The notes under the pieces: model-generated
The model's database searches: none
Told to the model about the DNA's origin: nothing
The model's input: only the letters and a program-made list of their open reading frames with translations
In this document: piece by piece, positions 23,914-32,918 of the stretch
Layout of the letters: the number at the start of each line of letters is the position of its first letter
How positions within the stretch are numbered: the first letter of the stretch is position 1
Made by a program: the position numbers and the translations under genes
DNA from: Polysphondylium violaceum
Taxonomy: Eukaryota > Evosea > Eumycetozoa > Dictyosteliales > Dictyosteliaceae
Assembly (NCBI GenBank): GCA_000277445.1
Contig: AJWJ01000250.1
Span: 1-32,918, forward strand
Reading direction: 5' to 3'
Length of the DNA: 32,918 bases

Positions 23914-23981
23914 GGGTGTGTATGTGGTGGGGGAGGGGGTAAAAAAGTTGGGATGGGGAAACTAGCCAGTTGGGATTGGGT
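23914..23981 (+). other. G-run cluster, possible G-quadruplex
   Basis: In an A+T-rich setting this 68-base stretch carries G runs at 23914-23916, 23929-23933, 23935-23939, 23950-23952, 23955-23958, 23973-23975 and 23979-23981. Four runs of three or more with loops of 1, 10 and 2 bases (23929-23958) meet a relaxed G-quadruplex pattern. Whether it folds, or matters for mrfA or the LRR gene, is unknown. Confidence 0.4.
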
Positions 23982-24399
23982 GGTGTTGGACATTACTATG
24001 TTTGGTTAATTTTATTCTTATTTTAGATAGATACAACATTTTGTCATCACACTCACTAAAAACACACCCCACACACACAAAAAATTACATTTGTCCCTAT
24101 TAATAGTGTGTGAGCAGTGTTTTTGAATATTTGATTCCCATCTTGATTTCTTTTCAAAAATGAAAAACACACCTTGACCTCAATTTGTCCAGCTAGTAGT
24201 TTTGATTGGGTTTTTGAACTTTTTCAATGTATACTACACATAATGTAAGTTCAACCAATCATTTACATTCTATCAGCTGCTGTTCCATTGAATAAAATCA
24301 CATGTTTATTATGAATGAGGAAATTTATTACAATCTTCCTATCAATTTGGATCAAATGTGTAGGCAAGAAATGAAAAAATGGGTGGTGATGTGTGGGTG

Positions 24400-24433
24400 T
24401 GCATGTGTATGTGTATGTGTATGTGTGTGTGGG
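24400..24433 (+). repeat. TG/TGTATG microsatellite
   Basis: The stretch consists of alternating TGTATG and TG units, ending in GGG. It is a simple repeat in non-coding DNA. Such tracts are expected to vary in length between strains. Confidence 0.8.
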
Positions 24434-25216
24434 TTATTGATATATAAAAATTAAATTATCATTAGATAAACACTGCCACCAAAAAAGGAGATGACACAAT
24501 TCTTTTTCCATTTGAGGATGATTGATTGGATTTCATATAAAAAGATATACATATAAAAACAGTTTGGGAAACTCTTTTTTGTGTTTTGATTTTGATTCTA
24601 ATTGGATATATTCATTATCAATTAGTAAAATATCCACCATGCACATCTTTGAGTATATTCTCTGATAAATACTAATGTGAATTTGTAGTTCAAATCATTT
24701 TAAACTAGCGATTTTAAATTGATTTTATCTGTTTGTTGTGTATTTTAACACAATAGATAGACTTTTATTTGATAAATCATATTACATTCATCTCGAGATC
24801 ATTATCTCCAGTATACGAGATATAGGTGTAGAAAGAAATACTTAAATTTAAATATAAATATTTAATTGGAATAGCTATGAATATTAGGGATCATCATCAT
24901 ATGATATATGTGAGAGAGTTTGATTACCCAATGAGATAAAAACAACACTAATGATAAGGATCCTTATGATGTGCCACGAATACATTTCGCTTTGCTCCTA
25001 TTAATACAATGATATTCTTTCTGTGCAATCACTTATCAATCGAAGAATATTGTGCCCTTTTCAAATAATTTCGAAAAAAAAACAAAAAAAAAAACAATTT
25101 AAATTAAAAAAAAGTATTTTTTCAAACTTTTTGATCAAAAAAAAAAAAGACGTTTTATGACCCTCAAACATAAGGCTCTTATAATCAATCAATTGATTTG
25201 TATATCTGTTTAATTT

Positions 25217-25237
25217 TGTGTGTGTGTGTGTGTGTGT
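25217..25237 (+). repeat. (TG)10 microsatellite
   Basis: This uninterrupted TG dinucleotide run lies about 360 bp upstream of the LRR gene ATG, within the 3.4 kb gene-free region. Confidence 0.9.
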
Positions 25238-25595
25238 AAAAAATCTAGATTATTTGTCTTGTTTTTTTTTCTTTTATTTTTTTTAAATTTTATTTTATTT
25301 TTGCAAAATTTAGTGGGAGTGGGGATATTGTATTCTACAATATTACAGCATAGTGCAACCAAAAACAGAGTCGACAGAATCATATAAACAACACATAATA
25401 TCTCATTTCATTAATATTACATATCCTGTGTTATTACTACCGACACTCGCCATCATCCCATTGATTGGTCCCTAATCATAGACACTTCTTGATCGATCAA
25501 GTCGTGGGAATCTGACCATTTATTCCTTTTCCAGAAAATCAAAAATCATAAAAATACAAATATAATATCTATATATCTCAAAACCAAGATAGATC

Positions 25596-28500
25596 ATGTT
25601 TTTTAAACAATTATCAAGTATATTAAAAGGTAAAAAGATGATATGGATACAGAAGATAGGCAGGATTATACTAACATTACCATCAATACAATATTATAGA
25701 TGATGATAAATTGTCATCGATTAGAATCAAATTACAGGATAAATTAAATATAGGGACATCTTCGCCCAAACAGGGAAGGGACAGAAAGTTTGTGTTGACG
25801 TTTAACTCACCCATAGCTTATCCACCTCCTTTGCCGTCGTTTCAATGTGCATCACAGTATTTTAGCGTGTCAGAGACAGAGCACTCGGAACAGGCATTCT
25901 CATTTTACTATGAAGAGTTTGAAGAGACGTTCAATGCACCCAGTTATCAAGTACAAGAGCAAATACCTAATATCGCTGAGCCAGCAGATGGCATGCACCC
26001 CTATGGCATGGATTTGAACCAGTACCAGGGCAAACGGTTTCAATCGCCCATACAGGACGTAAAGCCACACTTTTTGCGTGGTGTTCAGACGCCCATCAAG
26101 GTGTATAATCAGGTGGCGGCTCATCAGCGTATATTGAGCTTTCAAGAACTGCAGAGTTGCAACCATTTGAACCAAATCACATATGTGTGCATTCGTGACA
26201 CACCGTTGACGACCAAGACGAAAAAGATGTTGTTTAAAAAACTGGCCCTGTGCTCGGTGCTCGAGACCCTGATCCTCAAAAATATCAACATTGGCAGTTT
26301 GTCCCAAAACATCCGTTTCCCCAACCTGAGGTTCGTTGACCTCTCTCAAAACAGAATCAAAAACTTTTCCGGTTTTCGCAAGTTGACCAAATATTCCCCT
26401 AATCTCGAGATCCTTGATCTGTCCGCCAACCCCATAGCGGCCACCGATGACTTTGCCTTTAAGCTTGTACAAAAGCTATTTTTACTCGAGTCGGTCAACC
26501 AAAAATTTGTGCCAGTCGACGACCGTATCCGTGCCATCAACTTGCACGGAAGCTACGAGCAGAGAAATAATGTCGAGCGAACTCGTTGGGAGCTGATGCT
26601 TGATGGCATTCAAGAGATTAGAGAGTTTCGTGCCATTCACCCTGGCTGGCAACCTGCGGCCATCACCCAGATTTCGTTCCCCAACACCCAATTACGATAC
26701 TTTTACGTTGGCAACTTGGTCAACATTTTGCATTTGGATCTTAGCAACAACATGATCACCGATATCTCGACAGGGGGCCTTGAGAAATGCGAGTATTTGC
26801 AATACTGTAGTTTTAGAAACAACCAACTCTTTCGTCAAGATACTGTCGACATATTTGAATATACACCATCCATTCGTATCGTGCACTTGGACATGAACGT
26901 CAAGCTTGTGGGATACAGACAAAAGCTGGTGTATGTCACTAGAAATTGCAGAGGTACCAACAGAACACTCGGTCTCGTTCAAATCGATCAAGAACCAGTG
27001 TCACTGGCCGAAAAGGTGTCAGCAGTCGAGGCTTTTGAGCCAACCACCCCAGCCACCGCTGCGGGATACAAATGGAAGTTACTCATCATTGAAAAGTATG
27101 GTCACAGACAACTCCAAACCATTCCAAACCTTTTGGGATACGTAAAGAAATGTGCGTTCCCCAAGTTGGGCCTAATGATCATCGATGTCGCCGCATTTAC
27201 AAATGTCGAGATTATTGATTTCTCCAACAACCAATTGACTTCATTCACAGGCATTGGTGGATTAAAGAAATTGCGTGTTCTCTTACTCACAGACAACCCC
27301 AATCTCGACACCCAAATGATTGCACAACAATTATCTAGTCTAGACTCGTTAGAGTCCTTTAGCTTCTCTGTCACTCAACAACCAACAACACCAACCAATG
27401 CACAATCATCTCCTGCCAAGTCCCACCATCACCACTCTCAACCCACATTGCTACCTCATCCAAGATCGGGTAATTCCAAAGAATACCGTGCCAAGGTACT
27501 GGCCGCCATCATTCCCAGAAACAAAAAGTTTTTGTTGCTCGACAACACTGGTATCAGCTACAGTGAGAGAGTACAGGCCTATGCTGACGCCGGCTATCCA
27601 ACAGATGTTGTTGAAAAGTATCGTTTCCTCTTGGCCCTCACAATCAATTGCACACTTCCATTCAATAGAGGCATTCATCCAGAACAGGTCGAGATTGGCA
27701 ACCAATATGACCCAACCATGGTCACCTCTCTGAGACGTCTCAGGGATTGGGGATTGGTGTCCAATGTCGTAAACCTTTCCCTCTTTCCTAATCTCAAAGA
27801 AGTGGATTTAGCCAACAATCGTCTCACCGATATCGCTCTTCTTGGTCTCCACAACCTTAGCAAGCTCGAGAAACTCAGCTTGATCAACAACCAAATCAAT
27901 AATCCACTCCAAGTGATTGCTCAGGTATTGGATTCGATTCCAACACTCGAGATTGTCGCACTTCGTGGCAATCCAGCAATAAAGACACCGGCAGATCGTC
28001 AAACACTGATAGGATACATGGCCTCGATGAAGTCAACTCAAACCACACTCAAGGTCATCGATACAGAAATCACCATTCACGATAAAGTCGATGGATGGAA
28101 ACTTGCAGGCGCACCAATCAAAGAGGCTGAGGCCTTTAGACTCTCTTATATTGCCAAGCAAAAGAGCATTGATTTCTATAATATCGCCCATTTAGAACTA
28201 TGTGATTGCGCACTCGAGTACCTCGATCTCGGCACCATCACCACATTGTTGACCCTCTTGATGCCAAACAATCGTTTCCAGACATTGGCCAACATCAAGG
28301 GCCTATCGGACAACAAAGAGCTCTTTGCCCTCGACGTTAGATTCAATAATCTCTCCTCCCTCGAAGATACATCGGAGCAAATCCTCCCAATCAGTGGACT
28401 CATGGTACTTGGCATTCAAGGCAACCCTTTTATATCCAACAACCCAACACAAAACAAGGCCTTTAACTATAGATCAAAATTCCTGTCGCTTGTCAGACCC

Positions 28501-29079
28501 CTCTACCAAGAACATCTCTTCCCATTGTCTATCCTCGACTCGTCTGAAATCACTTGCGAAGAGCTCGCCGAAGCAGCCGTTTCCACCGCCCTCAAGGGCG
28601 ACACCAACGCCAAGAAAGACCTTGTATTTAGTATTGCCATTCTCCGTCGAACACCCGCCAACATCCCATGCGACCAGCTCTATGAACTCGATCTCAAAGG
28701 CACCTTTATTTCACATTTAAATCTCTCCCGATTCCCCAATCTTGTAATACTCTCGCTGTCAGACAACAAGATCTCTGACAACAATCTCAAAGACTCGCAT
28801 ATCTCCTCGCTTCAGCAACTCAAGGCCCTCGATCTCAGAAACAACAAACTCAAAGATCTCGCCCTCCTCTGCAAACTCATGGACACCATGTCCATCGAGA
28901 CCCTGTTTGTCGAAGAGAATCCCTGCTTTGACCTTGACAATCAAAAAGATAGAGTCAGATTCTTTAAAAAGACCACCAATCCAAAACTTTTGAACACCTT
29001 AAAATATTTAAATGGTATACTCATTAGCTCTGTAGATACTTGTAAATTTTCTCAAACTAAATCTGCTAAAAGAAAATAA
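25596..29079 (+). CDS. Large leucine-rich-repeat protein with repeated cap-like linkers
   Basis: A tiny first exon (25596-25629, coding MFFKQLSSILK) and a 70-nt intron (GTAAAA...TAG) lead into exon 2 at 25700-29079, giving 1137 residues. The upstream exon is needed because the exon 2 frame has a stop at 25672-25674 and no ATG before the LRR sequence. About 180 N-terminal residues lack repeats. Then six LRR blocks start near residues 185, 333, 500, 700, 841 and 1003, each with two to four SDS22-like units (for example 'LRFVDLSQNRIKNFSGF', 'LKEVDLANNRLTDIALL', 'LKALDLRNNKLKDLALL'). Between them recurs a linker with NP..., YR.K(V/L), (L)LD/ID...I and E+..A, like the LRR C-terminal cap. There is no signal peptide, membrane segment or enzyme domain, so it is probably a cytosolic or cytoskeletal scaffold. 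I do not recognise a named orthologue. Confidence 0.85.
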
Positions 29080-29080
29080 A
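29075..29080 (+). terminator. Poly(A) signal overlapping the LRR gene stop
   Basis: AATAAA at 29075-29080 includes the TAA stop at 29077-29079. The same stop/poly(A) overlap is seen at the ends of the Lvs-like gene and mrfA in this window, which suggests very short 3' untranslated regions. Confidence 0.5.
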
Positions 29081-29242
29081 TATGATTTATCTTTTTTTAC
29101 CCATTACATATATGTGGTGTAGTCGTTACTAGAATTGCGTGAAACCATTTTTTTATTTTGCCGACAGCATAAAAATTGTCCTGGAGTAAGAAATCTAGAT
29201 ATTTTTAAAAAAGGGCGGTGTTTTTTTCAGTTTTTCACAACC

Positions 29243-29266
29243 ATGGCCTTGTATTTTTCGGATTAA
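29243..29266 (+). promoter_or_regulatory. Candidate upstream ORF before the EGF/E-set gene
   Basis: An ATG in the context ACCATGG opens an eight-codon frame (MALYFSD, stop) that ends 49 bases before the main ATG at 29316. If the transcript starts upstream of it, the small ORF could dampen or gate translation. The transcript start is unknown, so it could also lie in the promoter. Confidence 0.3.
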
Positions 29267-29315
29267 ATTCATATCTTATTTATTTATTTTCACACGACCC
29301 ACACCCACCCACGCT

Positions 29316-32300
29316 ATGAACCAAAAGAGTTTTGCTTTACTGTTGGTAGTGCTGTATGCAATAGTGGGGGTATGTTTGTCGTTCATCTTTGATGATGTAA
29401 CACCACCCTTGGTAAATGATAGATATGCAGAGTATTTAACTACAACAAGTTCAGTCTGTAAAAATAATTATGAGATTATATTGGTGGCTAACAATGTCGC
29501 CGATACTTTGGATATTACAGGAACTTCAGAAACTGTGTGGAAAAGGGAATTGGTTTATTCTGATGTGAATGTAGGTAAATACCTCTATAGCCTTTCTATA
29601 GAGCTTCCTAGCTCTCCTACTCAAACTACTTTTAGTATCAGAATCCAAGAAAATGGGGTTGATACCGTACAAGTTGTTAATTATTTGTGTCCAGGTATGT
29701 CATTATTATATTGTTATTCTTCGATATTTCTTGTTAACACGAATTCATTAATCTTTTTCTGCATTAGAACCACCTACACCAATGATGGAGGTAATTTCAG
29801 ATACTCTACAATATGATAGAAGTGGTCAAAATTTTGGAGAGTTTCCATACTTTCTTATGAATATTACAAATTTAGATAAAGCTCAACCGCCACCAATGAC
29901 TGCTGGTTTTAATGTAGTCTCCCAAACACTTGTCAATCCTGTTGTTCAACCTTTGGGTGCCAATATTTTTAGAGTCGGTTTTTCTTTCTCAACCAATTAT
30001 AATTGGGATGATATTGACATCGATATTTATATGAGAATGAGATATCCTAATGGTCCAAATTTTTATGGCCTCAATCAACTTTCATCTTTTCTTCAACAAG
30101 GTATTTATTAAACTTATTTGTACCCAAGTCGAAAGTATTCTAATCACATTCTCGAATAGAATCAAATTTAATTGATTTCAAGTTTACAACATATCCACAA
30201 GACTATATATTGGATGAAGGAGCTGTTGCCATTACAAACATAATAGACACTGTGAGAACTAGTGATCAACACCCATTTCTGATGAGCAAAGGTAACAGTA
30301 TGGTAGGGAATAGTCCTTTTTGTATTTTCCAAGACAATACAGATAAGAGTATGATTAAAGAAAAATTCTTCACTGTTTCATTACCAGTCAGCGAGGGGTC
30401 AAACTTAGTTACAATCGTACATGTAAATAATAGTCAACTTTTCCAAGACATGGTCGACATTACATATACAAGTAAGTTTCTAATTTATTGATAATCGGTC
30501 TATATTTATTAATATTTTTTAAAAAAAAGAGAGAAGTAAGGATATTAGTTTTACTGGTTCGTCGCACTATTTCAATGTAGAAAGTTATACTCTATCAACA
30601 AGTTTTCAAACAAGCTCTTATATAGGAATTACTGTGATGGTTGGTAATTTTGATAGTACCAATAGCTTACCAACTTCCCTCCCTTATGGGCTCGAAAGAG
30701 GAAATGCAAATGATTATATATTCCAAGTAGACTTTGTGGCATCAAAGTTTGCAGCCGGAATTAAAGTTGATTTTAATGATAATGGACCAACAGTACCACA
30801 AGCCCTTGATCCAGCCAGTATGTATTTCTTTAATTGTTACTTTTGTTATTTTAAACTGACATATTGTTATACCTAGTTGTCGATACAGCGGCACCAGTAG
30901 TGCATGCTATATCCCATCGATATGTAGATAACTTTATGGTTATTCAAATGAATATTCAAGATGACTATTCTGGCTTTTATGATATTTTAAATTTAGGTTC
31001 CGCTCGAGATATCATCAGTGGTAATACCAATAGTGGAGTTTACGAGTTTTTACTAGATTTAACATATCGTCCTCTCGCTGAGTTTATAATTTCTGATACA
31101 GTAAACAATAATTACAAATTAATGAAGGATAAATATCTTACAACTGGTCTTGATAAACTCCCTGATGGTAAGTCTATTAGTTTTTAAGGTATTTTATCAT
31201 CATTTTCTAATAGTGTATATTTTTTTTCACAAAAGTCCATCTTGAACTCGCTAAAATTACAAACATAACATTTAAATATTCTGAAATTGATGTTTCAACT
31301 GGGCCAAAGACCAATGTTTTATATATACACTATCCAAGTCTATATGGTCCTATGAGACCAACAATTGAGGTCTCCACCTCTGTTTTAGTTTCCAAGACTA
31401 AAATCTTTTATGGTGTATATGATTACAACATTGAAGCTTTCAAGTTTAACATTGAAATCCAAAAAAATCATATAAATGGTCCATTTTATTATAGTCTAGC
31501 AATTAAGGATCAAATTATTTTCTCACCCCAATTAAGGTAAGTCGTTGAAAGTAAATTAGTATTTATATAACATTTATATTAAAATATATATTACATAGAG
31601 ATATATTTGGACCTCCAGCAGAGTTCAATATTAAATCTATTCTTGGTGATGCTGCTGGACCAATCATAACAACAGTTCAACTTTTACCAAAAGATGTTAC
31701 GATTCCTAGTGGTGTTCAAACAAATGTTACCTGGAGATTTACAATTGAGGATTCTGTTAATGGTCTCAAAAATGGTACGATAGTAATACAAAGTAGCTTG
31801 GATCTAGTCTATTATACAATTGAAATATCACCAGAATCAAAATATTTCCTCTCTGGAGATAGAAATATTGGTATTTACGAGGTATCCATTCCCGTGAATG
31901 GTAAATGTAAATCTCAAAAATTTTCCATATTTTCCATAACGCTCTTTGATCAACAAGAATTTGCTTCTTTCCATTCAATTTTTTCTGAATCATCATTCTA
32001 TGACCCTTTAATGAGATTTATTGACCAAATAGAAGCTGTAACAGTTATTAATACAATGTGTCAATATACTCAAACAGAGTCAAACCCACCCCAATTGGTT
32101 TCATTTAATCCAAAGACTATTGATGTAACTTATTCTGGGTTGTTATTGCAAGAGTCGCCTAGATTGGTTACTTTTGATTTCGAAGCCTTTGATGAGTCTG
32201 GTATCATGTTGTCTGTGCCCCCAAAGATATATTTATTTGATATTAGACAAAAATCTGTACAAATGGATGCAACATTAGTTTCTCACAATGACACCAACGC

Positions 32301-32918
32301 TGTTTATCAATGTAAATTTGAAATTCCTTATGGATTCGGTTTCTCAAGTGGTATAAGTGTAGCCTTGTATGGTATTGTAGATAATCAGAGTAATTTCAAG
32401 GGTTATCCATCGACTCAATTACCTGTCAGCACTATCAATGTTTTGCCAACTCTAAATATGAATATATCAATTCTCTCAACAACTCCATTATCGACAAAGG
32501 GTGGTAGTTTAAATATCTTTGGTAAACTCTTTAGTTTGATGGATAAATTGATTATTCAAGATAAAGATATGAAAATACTTCAAACTCTCGGCCAAAACGC
32601 ATCTTCAAATTCTTTATTTATAGTAAATGATGTCCAAAGTTTTGATATGGAGTTTGTTTACCTGACCATGAAAAGAGATTACTCTGATCCAGAAAATCCC
32701 CAGTATTCAAATACTTTTAAACTTTTCCTCCAAGGTTATGTTCCAAGCAGTAGTAGTGGTGCACCATCTAGCGAGAATGGCCAAGATTCTCTGAGTAGTG
32801 ATTCAAATATTCCAACAAACTCACCCCAATCATGTATAAATCTGTGTAGTGGACATGGTGATTGTACTTCTAATGGTTGTCTCTGTAAATCACCATGGGT
32901 AGGTTTAGATTGTTCTTC
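29316..32918 (+). CDS. EGF/E-set surface protein of a dictyostelid family, 5' part (runs off the window)
   Basis: Exons deduced at 29316-29694, 29768-30100, 30160-30471, 30530-30817, 30877-31167, 31236-31536 and 31599 onward join in frame to the window end (about 1070 residues, no stop). A signal peptide (LLLVVLYAIVGVCLS) opens the protein. About ten beta-rich modules of roughly 100 residues follow, including a segment after residue 660 ('AAGPIITTVQLLPKDV', 'WRFTIEDSVNGLKNGTI') typical of a large dictyostelid family, and a TIG-like unit near 32470-32730. The last visible part is an EGF-like repeat ('CINLCSGHGDCTSNGCLC...GLDC'). Such proteins (ComC- and Tgr-like groups) usually continue with more EGF repeats, a membrane helix and a short tail, and act at the cell surface in adhesion or signalling. 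The introns are 58-73 nt. The first five are phase 1, the sixth phase 2. The exact subfamily is uncertain. Confidence 0.85.

Larger units (their letters stand above)
22149..25595. promoter_or_regulatory. 3.4 kb gene-free region between divergent mrfA and LRR genes
   Basis: This is unusually long for such a compact window. No open frame shows family features, and the small open stretches (for example 23415-23654) are low-complexity Lys/Asn/Ile sequence. The region includes poly-A and poly-T runs, a C7 tract at 22418-22424, a G7 tract near 23204-23210, G-rich clusters, TCA/CAT triplet repeats near 23756-23790 and TG repeats. It should carry the promoters of both flanking genes. For a developmental regulator such as mrfA a long upstream region is plausible. 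I found no tRNA-like fold or class I RNA signature. Confidence 0.5.

Noticed and set aside
1-32918. tRNA genes, class I small RNAs, CRISPR arrays, intact transposons or virus-like elements
   Set aside because: I looked for a T-loop consensus, the CCCATAA-type upstream element, regular spaced repeats, transposase or reverse-transcriptase motifs and long terminal repeats, and found none that I could support by eye.

Overview
The window looks like nuclear DNA of a dictyostelid social amoeba. The intergenic DNA is very A+T-rich, introns are short (58 to 91 nt) and mostly start GTATGT or GTAAGT, most complete genes end in TAA, and the proteins carry long Asn, Gln, Ser and Asp runs. Two protein families typical of dictyostelids appear (an FNIP-repeat remnant and an EGF-bearing surface protein), and there is a clear orthologue of the Dictyostelium transcription factor MrfA. 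The coding parts are less A+T-biased than I expect for D. discoideum, so another dictyostelid is more likely; I cannot name the species.

Layout: (1) 422-8820 (+), a five-exon gene for a 2698-residue protein that resembles the long N-terminal part of BEACH-family (Lvs/WDFY/neurobeachin) scaffolds but stops just where the PH-BEACH region should start. (2) 8821-10106, poly(A) signals and decayed FNIP-repeat coding sequence. (3) 10107-16465, a cluster of three genes for secreted proteins made almost wholly of tandem MRH (mannose-6-phosphate receptor homology) domains: two on the minus strand with four domains each and one divergent plus-strand gene with two. (4) 16717-17810 (-), a three-exon Hep59/C9orf78/TLS1-family spliceosome-associated gene. 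(5) 17923-22148 (-), mrfA, a membrane-anchored, self-cleaving NDT80-type transcription factor. (6) 22149-25595, a 3.4 kb gene-free region with unusual G-rich and TG-repeat tracts, probably regulatory. (7) 25596-29079 (+), a leucine-rich-repeat protein built from about six LRR blocks separated by cap-like linkers. (8) 29316 to the window end (+), the first seven exons of a secreted or membrane protein of the dictyostelid EGF/E-set surface family.

Most exon joins were deduced by hand from splice sites plus reading-frame continuity, and in every case the joined frame stays open. The points most worth following are the MRH cluster (10 MRH domains, of which three keep candidate mannose-6-phosphate-binding residues, with a rearranged module order between two paralogues), the BEACH-less Lvs-like protein, the LRR super-repeat, and the run of symmetric phase-1 exons of about 300 nt in the last gene. 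I saw no tRNA or rRNA gene, CRISPR array, intact transposon or virus-like element.
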